Below are positions 17,430-27,018 of a stretch of 64,000 nucleotides of DNA, piece by piece. The stretch is from contig QCIR01000005.1 of the NCBI GenBank assembly GCA_003216575.1, positions 1 through 64,000 on the forward strand, read 5' to 3'. Each line of letters starts with the position of its first letter. Position 1 is the stretch's first letter. The notes under the pieces are model-generated. The model was not told where the DNA came from and searched no databases. It saw only the letters and a list, made by a program, of their open reading frames with translations. Both the position numbers and the translations under genes were made by a program. The DNA is from Prochlorococcus sp. AG-402-M23 (lineage in GTDB: Bacteria; Cyanobacteriota; Cyanobacteriia; PCC-6307; Cyanobiaceae).

Positions 17430-18305
17430 ATGAATTCAATTCAATTAGAAAAAAATATTTCCTTGTCAAATTTTACAACTTGGAGAATAGGAGGTCCTGC
17501 AGAGTGGATGGCTCAACCAAAAAATAATGAAGAAATAAAATATTTAATTAATTGGACAAATAATAATAAAATTCCCTGCAATATTATTGGTGCAGGCTCA
17601 AATCTTTTAATCAATGATAAAGGAATTAAAGGTTTGAGCCTATGTATGCGTCAGCTTAAAGGAATTGAAATTGATAAAAATACTGGCATTCTCGAAGTCC
17701 TTAGTGGCGAGATGCTTCCAACTCTTGCTAGAAAAGCTGCTGCAAATGGACTTCATGGACTCGAATGGGCCGTAGGGATACCTGGAACTATTGGCGGAGC
17801 AATTGCTATGAATGCAGGGGCACAAGGACATTGCATATCTGATTATGTCGAGAGTATTACAACACTATCTTTAAAAGGTGAGTGCCAAATTTTTCAAGCA
17901 AATGATCTCAATTTTGGATATCGAAACAGTCTGCTTCAACATGAAAAATTAATTGTCGTTTCTGCAAAACTAAAATTGGAATCTGGTCATGCTGAAAAAA
18001 TTCGTCAAAAAACTAATGAGAACCTCAATCATCGATTAAGAACGCAACCATATAAAGACCAAAGTTGCGGCAGTGTATTTCGCAATCCTGAACCTTTAAA
18101 AGCTGCAAAATTAATTGAAGAGCTTGGTTTAAAAGGATTTCGCCTTGGTGGGGCTGAAATATCCCGAATTCATTCAAACTTTATAATTAACGCAAACAAA
18201 GCTTCCTCTTTTGACGTTCGAAAATTAATTAAACATATCCAAAAAAAAGTTTTTGATTCCTATGGAATCTTGTTAGAAACGGAAGTCAAACAATGTGGCT
18301 TTTAG
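17430..18305 (+). CDS. murB: UDP-N-acetylenolpyruvoylglucosamine reductase
   Basis: MurB reduces UDP-GlcNAc-enolpyruvate to UDP-MurNAc with FAD and NADPH. The 291-residue protein shows TTWRIGGPAEW, the FAD-binding GAGSNLLINDKG, GIPGTIGGAIAMNAGA, YRNSLLQ with the active-site Tyr/Arg region, and the catalytic-Ser segment DQSCGSVFRNP. The length and lack of an extra insert fit the short type II MurB. It is in an operon with murC, 3 bp apart. Confidence 0.97.
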   Translation: MNSIQLEKNISLSNFTTWRIGGPAEWMAQPKNNEEIKYLINWTNNNKIPCNIIGAGSNLLINDKGIKGLSLCMRQLKGIEIDKNTGILEVLSGEMLPTLARKAAANGLHGLEWAVGIPGTIGGAIAMNAGAQGHCISDYVESITTLSLKGECQIFQANDLNFGYRNSLLQHEKLIVVSAKLKLESGHAEKIRQKTNENLNHRLRTQPYKDQSCGSVFRNPEPLKAAKLIEELGLKGFRLGGAEISRIHSNFIINANKASSFDVRKLIKHIQKKVFDSYGILLETEVKQCGF

Positions 18306-18341
18306 TTTAAACCCTAAAATTATTAACAATAGGAAAATCTC

Positions 18342-18689
18342 ATGGCTGGTTTCGGATTACCAAATTTTGGACAACTAACTGAGGCTTTTAAAAAAGCTCA
18401 ACAAATTCAGCAAAATGCTCAAAAGCTTCAAGAAGAGCTAGAAGTTATGGAAATAGAGGGGAACAATAACGATAATCGCGCAAAAATTTGGATGTCAGGT
18501 AATCAAAAGCCTTTAAGGGTAGAAATTGATCCATCACTTCTTTCTGAAGAAAAAGCAATCATTGAAGAAGCAATACTACATGCCATGCAATCGGCTCATG
18601 AAATCTCAACTTCTACAATGAAAGAGCGGATGGAAGATTTAACTGGTGGATTCAAACTTAATCTCCCTGGTATGGGAGATGAGAATTAA
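18342..18689 (+). CDS. YbaB/EbfC-type nucleoid-associated protein
   Basis: This 115-residue helical protein begins [29 protein letters not shown] and matches the YbaB/EbfC family of small dimeric DNA-binding proteins found near dnaX or recR in other bacteria. Function in cyanobacteria is not settled. It follows murB by 36 bp, so it may belong to that transcript. Its last 32 bp overlap the end of the convergent rsgA gene, an unusual arrangement. Confidence 0.9.
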   Translation: MAGFGLPNFGQLTEAFKKAQQIQQNAQKLQEELEVMEIEGNNNDNRAKIWMSGNQKPLRVEIDPSLLSEEKAIIEEAILHAMQSAHEISTSTMKERMEDLTGGFKLNLPGMGDEN

Positions 18690-19596
18690 TTATCTCATCA
18701 AGGCTTTCTCGATAAAAAGAATATCTTTCGAAGTCTTTGTTAATTACACAACCAGGCTCATCTCTATGCATACAATTACGAAACTTACATTTTGCGTGAA
18801 TTAACTGTGCTCGAAATTCAGGAAATAAATTCGCAAAACCAGAAATATCAGATATTATTTCAGGACGATTAAATCCAGGACTATCAGCAAGAAATGATCC
18901 ATTTCCAATAGGAAAAAGTTCAACATGTCGAGTCGTATGTATACCTCTCCTCAATTTTTTTGAAACAGATGAAGTAGGCAAAGAAAGAGATGGTATTAGA
19001 TGATTAATTAAACTTGTCTTTCCAACACCGGAAGGACCAGCAAGTACAGTTAATTCTGTTTGTCTAAACTTTTCAATTAACAAATCAAACCCTTGCGCAT
19101 TCTTTATCGATACTGGAAGAGAGTCATATCCCCAAAGTTTTAATTTATTTATATAAAAATTCAAATCCTTTTTGTTAATCAAATCAGTTTTCGTGAAAAT
19201 TATGATGGGTTTTATATTTGCGGATTCAGCTGTTATTAAGAATCGGCTAGTTTGCTCACTATCAAATGAAGGTTCTTCAACAGAAATACATATAGCAATT
19301 AAACTAACATTTGCTACTGCAGGACGTTTTAAAAAACTTTTTCGAGACTGCAAATCATAAATTACAGCACGTTTATTTTTATAATCTATATCCTGAAGAA
19401 AAACTACATCACCTACATCTATAAATATACCTTGGTAATCTAATTTTCTTCTTCTCGTACATAATAATCTAATCTTTTGAGGAGACTGATCAAAAGAGTG
19501 GTCTATAAGGTCTTGTTTATCAATTTCTACAATAAAAAAATTAGCTTTAAGAGCAATAACAAGTCCTTTAAATCTATTAGATTTATTTTTTATCAC
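18658..19596 (-). CDS. rsgA: Ribosome small-subunit biogenesis GTPase
   Basis: RsgA helps mature the 30S subunit. The 312-residue protein has an N-terminal OB domain and the tell-tale circularly permuted GTPase order: FTKTDL (G4) comes before [11 protein letters not shown] (G1), then DSPGF (G3). The C-terminal zinc site is [14 protein letters not shown]. Its 5' end overlaps tusA by 14 bp and its 3' end overlaps the ybaB gene by 32 bp on the other strand. Confidence 0.96.
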   Translation of the reverse strand: MIKNKSNRFKGLVIALKANFFIVEIDKQDLIDHSFDQSPQKIRLLCTRRRKLDYQGIFIDVGDVVFLQDIDYKNKRAVIYDLQSRKSFLKRPAVANVSLIAICISVEEPSFDSEQTSRFLITAESANIKPIIIFTKTDLINKKDLNFYINKLKLWGYDSLPVSIKNAQGFDLLIEKFRQTELTVLAGPSGVGKTSLINHLIPSLSLPTSSVSKKLRRGIHTTRHVELFPIGNGSFLADSPGFNRPEIISDISGFANLFPEFRAQLIHAKCKFRNCMHRDEPGCVINKDFERYSFYRESLDEIINSHLPYQGD

Positions 19597-19828
19597 TAGA
19601 TATTAATAAGGAAGCAATTGTAGAATCTTTTTTCAGTATATCAACTATATATCCCTTCTCTTTTAATCCATTTACAACACTAGTTTCAGCTTCACCTATA
19701 TCTAAATCTACTCTCAATTCTTGATTAGATGATAGCTTTTCTAAAGCCAAGCAGCATTTAACAAAATTAATTGGACAAGCAAGACCACGCAAGTCTAAAT
19801 AATGATCAGTGAAAATATTATCCTTCAC
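19583..19828 (-). CDS. TusA/SirA-like sulfur-carrier protein
   Basis: This 81-residue protein has the TusA family pattern: LRGLACP with the persulfide-carrying Cys, here CPIN instead of the usual CPxP, and a second helix and strand ending in a GLKEKGY segment. The family carries sulfur from desulfurases to tRNA thiolation or other cofactors. It sits between dnaJ and rsgA, overlapping rsgA by 14 bp and touching the last base of dnaJ, so it is part of the grpE-dnaJ-tusA-rsgA transcript. Confidence 0.87.
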   Translation of the reverse strand: MKDNIFTDHYLDLRGLACPINFVKCCLALEKLSSNQELRVDLDIGEAETSVVNGLKEKGYIVDILKKDSTIASLLISSDKK

Positions 19829-20961
19829 TATTTTTTTCGAAATAATTTACTAAATAAACCACTTTTATGATGGTGATGTTGGGTTCCTCGAGCAGAATAA
19901 TGACCCGCTAATTCTTCTAATAAATTTCTTTCTGAATCTGATAATTTTGTAGGTAATTTAATCTTTACAGAAACTTGATGATTTCCTCGTGCCACAGGAT
20001 TACCAAGTTTAGGTACTCCCTTATTTTCTAAATTCAAAATAGAATTAGGTTGCGTTCCTACTGGAATTTGTAACTTAGTAGGACCATCTACTGTATCTAT
20101 TTCAATAGTATCTCCTAATATTGCCTGAAGATAACTTATCTTAACCTCGGATAAAATAGTCAATCCATCTCTCTTTAAATTAGGATGATTTTTAACTTTT
20201 AAGAAAACATATAAATCTCCAGATGGACCACCCTTTAATCCAGCATTACCCTCTCCTGAAACTCTTAATCGTGTTCCACTATCAACTCCAGCAGGAATAT
20301 TAATTTTTAATTTTTTTCTTACTTGTTTAACCCCTTTTCCACCACAAGAATTACAAGGATCCTTAATAATTTGTCCAGTACCACCACATGTAGGACATTC
20401 AGCAACCTGGGTAAAACTTCCAAAAGGAGTTCGAGTAGCTCTTCTTACTTGACCTGCACCACCACATGTAGGACAACTAACAGGCCCAGTTCCTGCCTTA
20501 GCGCCAGTACCTCTGCAAACATCACAAGTTTCTAAATGAGGAACGGTGATCTCTTTTTCTTGTCCAGAAATAGCTTTATCAAAATCAATCGTAAGGTCAT
20601 AACGTAAATCATCACCCTGCTGAGGTCCACGCCTTTGGGGACGCGAGCCTCCAGGTGAACCAGAGCCACCAAAGCCATTAAAAAAAGTCTCAAACAAATC
20701 TGCGAAGCCACCCATATCTCCCATGTCTGGCATGCCAGCTGCACCACCTAATCCAGCTTCTCCAAATTGGTCGTAACGAGCTCGCTGTTGAGAATCGCTT
20801 AAAACTTCATATGCTTTACCTATTTCTTTAAACTTTTCCTCTGCACCTGCTTCCTTATTCACGTCAGGGTGATATTTGCGAGCTTGCTGCCTATAAGCTC
20901 TTTTTAAAGTGTCAGCATCAGCATCTCTACTGACACCCAATAGTTCGTAAAAATCAGCCAT
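19828..20961 (-). CDS. dnaJ: Chaperone protein DnaJ, type I (full length)
   Basis: This DnaK co-chaperone of 377 residues has all type I parts: J domain with the HPD motif (KYHPDVN, near residue 33), a Gly/Phe/Met-rich linker, the cysteine-rich zinc domain with four CxxCxGxG-type repeats ([32 protein letters not shown]), and the substrate-binding C-domains. A basic His-rich tail (HHHHK) ends the protein. It follows grpE by 44 bp. dnaK lies far off at 56740, beyond the origin. Confidence 0.98.
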   Translation of the reverse strand: MADFYELLGVSRDADADTLKRAYRQQARKYHPDVNKEAGAEEKFKEIGKAYEVLSDSQQRARYDQFGEAGLGGAAGMPDMGDMGGFADLFETFFNGFGGSGSPGGSRPQRRGPQQGDDLRYDLTIDFDKAISGQEKEITVPHLETCDVCRGTGAKAGTGPVSCPTCGGAGQVRRATRTPFGSFTQVAECPTCGGTGQIIKDPCNSCGGKGVKQVRKKLKINIPAGVDSGTRLRVSGEGNAGLKGGPSGDLYVFLKVKNHPNLKRDGLTILSEVKISYLQAILGDTIEIDTVDGPTKLQIPVGTQPNSILNLENKGVPKLGNPVARGNHQVSVKIKLPTKLSDSERNLLEELAGHYSARGTQHHHHKSGLFSKLFRKK

Positions 20962-21005
20962 TAGTCCATTTAAACAAATTCATTTCCGTTTCGATCACCA
21001 TATAG

Positions 21006-21785
21006 TTAATTCTCATCTTTAATGGAATCGTCTGATGATTCGCTTTGTTCAAGATCAATAACACTCTGATCTGAAATCTCTTCAGAAGCAACTTTCGGTC
21101 CTGGTCCCATTGAAACTTTAACCAAAGCATGCCTTAACACTTTTCCATTCAAGTGATAACCCCTCTGTAATTCTTCTATGACAATATCCTCAGCTTTTTG
21201 ATCACTTGGTTCTCTCATGACAGCTTCATGCAATGAAGGATCAAAAGGTTGATCAACTACACGCATTGGTGCGACACCTAATTGTTTAAGAACTTCAACT
21301 AATTGTTTATATAGTCCTTGATAACTTCGATGCAATGCTTGAGCTTCTTCACCCTCAGGGTTTAATTGTTGCCTTGCTCTTTCAAAATTATCCACAACAG
21401 GAAGAATTTCACTGAGGGTACTACAAGTAAGTTGTATTTTAAGATCATCCTGATCACGAGATTGACGCTTTCGGAAATTATCAAAATCAGCAGCAATTCT
21501 CATATATTGACTATTGAGAGTCTCATACTCTTTCTCTAGTTGTTGTAATCTTGCTTCTGTATTTGGAGCTTGTATATTTTCATCAGAAATCTTTGATGGT
21601 GAATCATTAGAAAGCTCAATAGATTCTTTATCCAATTCTGGATCAACTTGTGGATCATCAGAAAGCTCAACTTGCTTGGATGATTCTTTACTTGAATGAG
21701 AACTTAAAGAATTTTCATTGGAATCATTTTCTAATGATCCATCCTGAGGTAATTCATTTTCTGAGGAAGGAACGACTGAATTCAT
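21006..21785 (-). CDS. grpE: Nucleotide exchange factor GrpE
   Basis: GrpE exchanges ADP on DnaK. Of the 259 residues, the first 75 or so are an acidic, Ser-rich disordered extension, longer than in many bacteria. A long coiled-coil follows ([29 protein letters not shown]), then the beta domain with [19 protein letters not shown] and [18 protein letters not shown]. It leads the dnaJ operon. Confidence 0.96.
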   Translation of the reverse strand: MNSVVPSSENELPQDGSLENDSNENSLSSHSSKESSKQVELSDDPQVDPELDKESIELSNDSPSKISDENIQAPNTEARLQQLEKEYETLNSQYMRIAADFDNFRKRQSRDQDDLKIQLTCSTLSEILPVVDNFERARQQLNPEGEEAQALHRSYQGLYKQLVEVLKQLGVAPMRVVDQPFDPSLHEAVMREPSDQKAEDIVIEELQRGYHLNGKVLRHALVKVSMGPGPKVASEEISDQSVIDLEQSESSDDSIKDEN

Positions 21786-21877
21786 ATAGTTTGATTAGCT
21801 ATTAATACATGTTGATAGCAAAGGGTTCTTTGTACAAGCTACGGAAGCCCACACCTATCAAATAGTCAGAATAAAAT

Positions 21878-22363
21878 TTACTGATCAGGCTCAAACACAA
21901 GAGCGACCCCATTATTACAAAAACGTTTACCTGTTGGCCTTGGACCATCATTAAAAACATGTCCTTGATGCCCACCACAACGTCGACAATGATATTCAGT
22001 TCTAGGAACAATTAGTTTAAAGTCTGTTTTTGTTTCAATTGCATCAGGCAAATGATCGAAAAAGCTTGGCCAACCCGTGCCACTATCAAATTTTGTTTTT
22101 GAAGAAAATAAAGCAAGGCCGCATCCTGCGCATAGAAACATTCCTTTCCTTTTTTCATTATTCAACGGACTTGAGAATGGCCTCTCTGTTCCTTCCTTAC
22201 GCAATACGTAAAATGCATCTTTGGGCAAACGAATTTCCCATTCCGCATCCGTTAAAGTTTGATAGTTATCCATAGGAAAAGATGAAGCAACAGCACTCAA
22301 AGGTTTGAGAATAAAACCCAAAAGAGTATTAAACAATCCAATCATTAAAGATCTACGGTTCAA
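21878..22363 (-). CDS. msrB: Peptide methionine-R-sulfoxide reductase, exported form
   Basis: MsrB repairs oxidised methionine (R isomer). The 161-residue protein has the full domain: zinc-binding CAGCG and CRRCGG pairs, GTGWPSFFDHL, TEYHCRRCGGHQGHVF, and the catalytic Cys in KRFCNNGVALVFEP. The N-terminus (MNRRSLMIGLFNTLLGFILKP) has two arginines and a hydrophobic stretch, so export to the periplasm or lumen, possibly by Tat, is plausible. It stands alone on the minus strand between grpE and dusA. Confidence 0.93.
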   Translation of the reverse strand: MNRRSLMIGLFNTLLGFILKPLSAVASSFPMDNYQTLTDAEWEIRLPKDAFYVLRKEGTERPFSSPLNNEKRKGMFLCAGCGLALFSSKTKFDSGTGWPSFFDHLPDAIETKTDFKLIVPRTEYHCRRCGGHQGHVFNDGPRPTGKRFCNNGVALVFEPDQ

Positions 22364-22435
22364 AGAACTTTTTCAATTCGAACAATATTAATAAAATTTA
22401 CTACTTAAAAGTCGAAAAAAATTAATTGATCAAAA

Positions 22436-23443
22436 ATGATTTTCAAATCTTTCAAAACAAATGAATTAGCTAGCTACCGACTAAGTATTGCTCCAATGAT
22501 GGATTGCACAGATAGGCATTTTCGTGTCCTTATGCGACAAATCACCAAAAAATCACTTTTATACACAGAAATGATTGTCGCTCAAGCTCTGCATTACAGC
22601 AAAAATAGAAATAAATTATTAGATTTTGATGAAATTGAACATCCTATATCCATACAACTTGGCGGGGATAATCCAAATCTTTTAGCTGAAGCTGCACAAA
22701 TGGCAGAAGATTGGGGTTATGACGAAATTAATTTAAATATTGGTTGCCCAAGTCCAAAAGTAAAATCAGGTAATTTTGGTGCTTGCCTGATGGGAAAACC
22801 AAAAATAGTGGCTAGTTGTATAGAAGAAATGAAAAAATCATGCAATCTGCCCATTACAGTTAAACACCGCATTGGTATTGATAATCTTGATAGCGATGAA
22901 TACCTTATGAAATTTGTTGATAGTTGTTCAAGTGCAGGAGCCGATAGATTTATTATTCATGCAAGAAAAGCTTGGCTAGATGGATTAAATCCTAAAGAAA
23001 ATCGAACTATTCCACCTCTTCAATATGAAAGAGTTCAAAAATTAAAACAAAAAAGACCTAACTTTATTATAGAACTTAATGGTGGTATTAATACAATAAA
23101 TGATTGTATTAAAGCGCTAGAAACGTTTGATGGAGCAATGGTTGGAAGGTCTGCATACTCGCATCCTTTTATTTGGACTAACATAGATTCAATAATTTAC
23201 GGACAAAAAGAAAAGTATCTATCAAGATCAAAAATAATTAAGAAAATTATTCCTTATGCTCAAAAATATTTAGATAATGATGGACATCTTTGGCATATAT
23301 CTAAACACATTATAAATCTTATAGAAAACATACCCAATGCAAAAAAATTAAGACAAGAATTAAGCGAAAAATGTCAAAAAAATAAAGCTGATGTTTATAT
23401 TTTAAAAAAAATTGCCCAGCAACTTGAAGATGCTGGGCATTAA
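22436..23443 (+). CDS. dusA: tRNA-dihydrouridine synthase A
   Basis: DusA reduces uridine to dihydrouridine in the tRNA D-loop with FMN and NADPH. The 335-residue protein shows the DusA start SIAPMMDCTDRHFR, LYTEMIVAQAL, the active-site Cys in NLNIGCPSPKVKSGNFGACLM, TVKHRIGID and FIIHARKAWLDGLNPKENR. The last eight or so codons form one arm and loop of a hairpin that works as terminator for the opposite gene. It is divergent from msrB. Confidence 0.96.
   Translation: MIFKSFKTNELASYRLSIAPMMDCTDRHFRVLMRQITKKSLLYTEMIVAQALHYSKNRNKLLDFDEIEHPISIQLGGDNPNLLAEAAQMAEDWGYDEINLNIGCPSPKVKSGNFGACLMGKPKIVASCIEEMKKSCNLPITVKHRIGIDNLDSDEYLMKFVDSCSSAGADRFIIHARKAWLDGLNPKENRTIPPLQYERVQKLKQKRPNFIIELNGGINTINDCIKALETFDGAMVGRSAYSHPFIWTNIDSIIYGQKEKYLSRSKIIKKIIPYAQKYLDNDGHLWHISKHIINLIENIPNAKKLRQELSEKCQKNKADVYILKKIAQQLEDAGH
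23404..23438 (-). terminator. Rho-independent terminator of the RNA-binding-protein gene, inside dusA
   Basis: Read on the minus strand, GCCCAGCA-TCTTCAAGT-TGCTGGGC is a perfect 8-bp GC-rich stem with a 9-base loop, followed by AA and eight T residues (minus-strand run at 23411-23404). It lies 23 bp after the stop codon of the RNA-binding-protein gene (23461). The same bases encode the C-terminal Ala-Gln-Gln-Leu-Glu-Asp-Ala-Gly of DusA on the plus strand. Confidence 0.82.
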
Positions 23444-23460
23444 ATACAAGCAAAAAATCT

Positions 23461-23994
23461 TTAAGATTCTGCTCCACCATAATCTGCAGTAGTGTCATCA
23501 CCCCCTTCAGGCGAAGCACCTCTTCTCCTTCTGCTACGACCTTGATCAAAGCCACTAGCATCTTGTGAAGCATTGCCATGACTACGATCTTCCCAACCTT
23601 TAGCTCCAGAGGGTCTATCTTGAGCTGATTGATCACCTTGACCACCGCCATAGCCACCACCTTGGCCGCCACCGCCGTAACCGCCACCGCCATAGCCTCC
23701 ACCTTGGCCGCCACCGCCGTAACCGCCACCGCCACCTCTTCTTGGAGCACTTCCTCGAGGTTCAGCTTTATTAATTCTTAAAGGACGACCCATAAGTTCA
23801 GCCCCTTGAAGAGATTCAATTGCTGAAGCTTCAACTGCTTCATCAGCCATCTCAACAAAAGCAAAACCTCTTTTGCGTCCTGTATCTCGTTCTAAAGGTA
23901 AAGAACAATTTGCCACCTCCCCAAAAGGAGAAAACAATTCAATGACATCTTCCTGCTCAGCGCGGAAGGGTAAGTTGCCGACAAAAATACTCAC
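23461..23994 (-). CDS. Glycine-rich RRM-type RNA-binding protein
   Basis: This single-RRM protein belongs to the cyanobacterial Rbp family, known for cold induction in several species. The RRM has RNP2 (IFVGNLPF) and RNP1 (KRGFAFVEM). A glycine-rich tail of GGYGGGGQGG units follows, then a charged tail. The start chosen is the GTG at 23992-23994 (VSIFVGNLPF), since the family begins immediately at this strand; a longer frame reaches 24045 but the extra residues look non-coding. The tail holds a 42-bp tandem DNA repeat. Its transcript ends at a terminator inside dusA. Confidence 0.93.
   Translation of the reverse strand: MSIFVGNLPFRAEQEDVIELFSPFGEVANCSLPLERDTGRKRGFAFVEMADEAVEASAIESLQGAELMGRPLRINKAEPRGSAPRRGGGGGYGGGGQGGGYGGGGYGGGGQGGGYGGGQGDQSAQDRPSGAKGWEDRSHGNASQDASGFDQGRSRRRRGASPEGGDDTTADYGGAES
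23657..23740 (-). repeat. 42-bp tandem repeat in the glycine-rich tail
   Basis: Two copies (23657-23698 and 23699-23740) share their first 36 bases exactly and encode glycine/tyrosine-rich 14-residue units. The composition is markedly GC-rich compared with the surrounding A+T-rich DNA. Confidence 0.85.
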
Positions 23995-24120
23995 TTGAAA
24001 ATTGGACTGAAAATAAAATGTAACTAATTGGCTATAAATAGCCAAAATTGATAATTCTAAAAAGAGTCATCATTAATCACTTTAATACCGAAAGCCCTCA
24101 AATAGATTTAAAACATTTTT

Positions 24121-25512
24121 TTACTTAAATAATTTTTGACGCCACAAAACGAGCTGTTCCTTAACTCTCTCAAAACCAGTTCCTCCAGCACTCAAGCGCG
24201 ACTCAACCACACTTGAAGGCATAAGCTTTTCATATATATCTTCTTCAAAGTATTTATGAAATGTTTTCCATCTCTCCAAGGGAATATCTTTTAATAAAAT
24301 TCCCTCCTCCACAGAAGTCTTAACAATTCGTCCAACTAATTGATAAGCCTCCCGAAATGGTATTTCCTTAGCCACTAAATAATCAGCAACATCAGTTGCA
24401 TTGGAAAAATCTGATGAAACAGCCTGATTAAGTTTGTCTTTTCTAAAAATCAACCCTTCTTCAAACAAAATTGAAATAGCAATTAATGAATTCCTAACCG
24501 TTTTAACACTATCAAAAACTGCTTCTTTATCTTCTTGAAAATCTTTATTGTACGCCAAAGGTAATCCTTTAATCATCGTAAGCATTGCTTGTAAATGTCC
24601 AAATACTCTTCCTGACTTACCTCTAACCAGTTCTGGAACATCAGGATTTTTCTTTTGAGGCATAAGGCTACTTCCAGTAGCACATCGATCAGTTAATTTA
24701 ATGAAGGCAAATTCATCTGATGCCCATAAAATAACTTCTTCAGATAATCTACTTAAATGAGCCATAATTAATGATGAAGCCCCTAAAAACTCAACAACAA
24801 AATCCCTATCACTTACAGCATCTAAACTATTGGAATAAATACTTTGAAATTCCAATTCGGAACAAGTAATTTGTCTATTTATTTTAATAGATGTTCCAGC
24901 CAAAGCTGCTGCTCCGAGTGGAGAAATATTAACTCTTTTTCTGACATCCTTTAATCTATTTCTATCTCTTTGTGCCATCTCAACATATGCCAATAAATGA
25001 TGTGCTAAAGACAAAGGTTGTGCTCTTTGTAGATGCGTATAACCAGGAACAAGTGTATGCAAATTTTGCTCTGCTAATAAAAAAAGAGATACTTGAAAAC
25101 GTTCTAAATCCTGATCAATTTCATCAATACGTTTTCTCAGCCATAATCTAAGATCAGTTCCAACCTGATCATTTCGACTACGACCAGTATGAAGTTTTTT
25201 TCCTATAGGACCTATCAAATCTATTAATTTTTTTTCTACTGCAAAATGTACATCTTCATCTGCAATCACTGGTTGAAATAAACCATCACATGCTTCTTTT
25301 CTGATCTGTTGAAGACCATTTTCTAATTTAAAAGCTTCTTCTTTAGTAATAATCCCTTGGATTCCTAGCATGCGTGCATGAGCAATTGATCCATCCAAGT
25401 CTTCTTCAAGTAGACAAATATCAAACTCAATTGAAGCATTAAATTTTTCTATAAAAGGATTCAGTCCTTTATCAAATCTATCGCTCCACGTTTTAGTCAA
25501 AGCATTTTCCAA
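24121..25512 (-). CDS. argH: Argininosuccinate lyase
   Basis: ArgH splits argininosuccinate to arginine and fumarate, the last step of arginine synthesis. This 463-residue member of the fumarase/aspartase superfamily shows the loop [42 protein letters not shown], and HTHLQ-type YTHLQRAQP. The length is normal. argG is elsewhere (53489). Confidence 0.98.
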   Translation of the reverse strand: MENALTKTWSDRFDKGLNPFIEKFNASIEFDICLLEEDLDGSIAHARMLGIQGIITKEEAFKLENGLQQIRKEACDGLFQPVIADEDVHFAVEKKLIDLIGPIGKKLHTGRSRNDQVGTDLRLWLRKRIDEIDQDLERFQVSLFLLAEQNLHTLVPGYTHLQRAQPLSLAHHLLAYVEMAQRDRNRLKDVRKRVNISPLGAAALAGTSIKINRQITCSELEFQSIYSNSLDAVSDRDFVVEFLGASSLIMAHLSRLSEEVILWASDEFAFIKLTDRCATGSSLMPQKKNPDVPELVRGKSGRVFGHLQAMLTMIKGLPLAYNKDFQEDKEAVFDSVKTVRNSLIAISILFEEGLIFRKDKLNQAVSSDFSNATDVADYLVAKEIPFREAYQLVGRIVKTSVEEGILLKDIPLERWKTFHKYFEEDIYEKLMPSSVVESRLSAGGTGFERVKEQLVLWRQKLFK

Positions 25513-25561
25513 ACTACTAATACAAATAAAGCAAGAGTATCAACAATTGTCAGGAGATTTA

Positions 25562-26965
25562 CTAAGTTAATTCAGGAAGCGTTAATTCTTCGCTGACTTT
25601 TAAAACCACCATTGATGCATCATCTTCAAGATGATGATCACCCACACCAACGAAACCATCTAATCGATCAAAAAGCCGATTTAGTATTTGTTGAGCCCCT
25701 AAACCCTCACTCGCAAATCTCTCTAAAAAAGTTATTAAACGATTTTCATCAAAACGTTCGCCAGACATACCAGGAGCTTCAGTTACGCCATCAGTGTAGT
25801 AAAGAAGTACATCACCAGGATTTAGAATCACCTCTCCACATCCATACTCAGCCTCAGGTTGCAGTCCAATTAATAATCCCGCAGCATCCAATTTATTTAT
25901 TGATTTTGACTTAGCACTCCAAAGCAAGGGAGGGTTATGAGCTGCATTAGCAAAACGCAATTTTCTTGATATTGGATCAAAATCGGAATAAAACAAAGTC
26001 ACAAAACGATGTGACTGTGTCAAATCTTCAAGAGCTAACTGATTCAAATCATGCAAAATACAATCAGGAGGCAATCCACTTAAAACTTCCGCTCTCAGCA
26101 TCCCGCGCAACATAGTCATCAATAATCCAGCAGGAACTCCTTTACCCATCACATCCCCAATAACAAAGGCCCAACGACCACTAGATTTTGCTCTTTCAGT
26201 CAGATCTGGTCGAGTTGGCATGAAATCGTAATAATCGCCACCTACTTGAAAAGCAGGCCTGCAACAAGCAGCTAATTCAACTCCTTCAATTATTGGACAT
26301 TGATCAGGTAGTAATTGTGATTGAATTTCAGCACCAATGCTTATCTGCCTATCTACTTTTTCATGATTACGAATTACTTGAAATATGACATCATTTTCAA
26401 TAGCAACGCCGGTCAAATCAGCAACTAATTGAAGATGTTTTCGATGAACGTTACTTCCAAAATCAATCTCTTTCTTATCAAAAGCATACAATCGGCCTCG
26501 TTGTCGTCCTCTAGAAACTATTGATGTAGCAATTACATTAGACGATTCAAAATATCTCTGAACTAAGCGGTCTAAAATTTCAATATTGTTTTCCTGCATC
26601 CCAAAACCCATCTTCATCCCTTCCTCTAAAAGAAATAATTGTCTAAACAGTTCCTCATCTTCATCAATAGGAAAAATTTGTAATTGTTCGCGCCAAATGC
26701 TTCCATTATCTTGAAAAGGAATTAACAATGATCCATGAACACCAACTAATTGAGTAACGAGAAGTGGGATTAGTTCCAAAAAACGCTGTAAATTAGTAAA
26801 ACTACGTAAAGAAAAACTTAATGAAAGCAATAAATCTTGATTAACAATTTGCTCTTGAGAAAGACTATCAATGAGATCTGTTAATGACTTAGATGCACCA
26901 CTTGATAAGGAGTTAATTGAATGTTGATGTTGTTCTGAAATTGGAGAATTTTTATTCACCATCAT
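25562..26965 (-). CDS. GAF / PP2C (SpoIIE/RsbU-type) serine phosphatase
   Basis: The 467-residue protein has an N-terminal helical and GAF-like sensor region (residues about 50-210) and a C-terminal PP2C-like phosphatase domain. Metal-binding elements are visible: GGDYYDFM, IGDVMGKGVPAGLLM, YYTDGVTEA and DDASMVVLKV. Such proteins dephosphorylate anti-sigma-factor antagonists in partner switching, or answer other signals. No kinase or antagonist gene is nearby, so the target is unknown. Either of two adjacent Met codons could be the start. Confidence 0.9.
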   Translation of the reverse strand: MMVNKNSPISEQHQHSINSLSSGASKSLTDLIDSLSQEQIVNQDLLLSLSFSLRSFTNLQRFLELIPLLVTQLVGVHGSLLIPFQDNGSIWREQLQIFPIDEDEELFRQLFLLEEGMKMGFGMQENNIEILDRLVQRYFESSNVIATSIVSRGRQRGRLYAFDKKEIDFGSNVHRKHLQLVADLTGVAIENDVIFQVIRNHEKVDRQISIGAEIQSQLLPDQCPIIEGVELAACCRPAFQVGGDYYDFMPTRPDLTERAKSSGRWAFVIGDVMGKGVPAGLLMTMLRGMLRAEVLSGLPPDCILHDLNQLALEDLTQSHRFVTLFYSDFDPISRKLRFANAAHNPPLLWSAKSKSINKLDAAGLLIGLQPEAEYGCGEVILNPGDVLLYYTDGVTEAPGMSGERFDENRLITFLERFASEGLGAQQILNRLFDRLDGFVGVGDHHLEDDASMVVLKVSEELTLPELT

Positions 26966-27018
26966 TCAGCACTAACGAAATTAAAACCTAGCAACATTTT
27001 CAAAAAATTTCTTAATTG

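Noticed and set aside
23319-23750. Minus-strand 143-codon frame rich in Val/Ala
   Set aside because: It is the shifted reading of the glycine-rich repeat of the RNA-binding-protein gene and crosses the terminator.
23995-24045. Longer start of the RNA-binding protein
   Set aside because: The family starts directly at the first RRM strand; the GTG at 23992-23994 gives this and the upstream residues look like untranslated leader.
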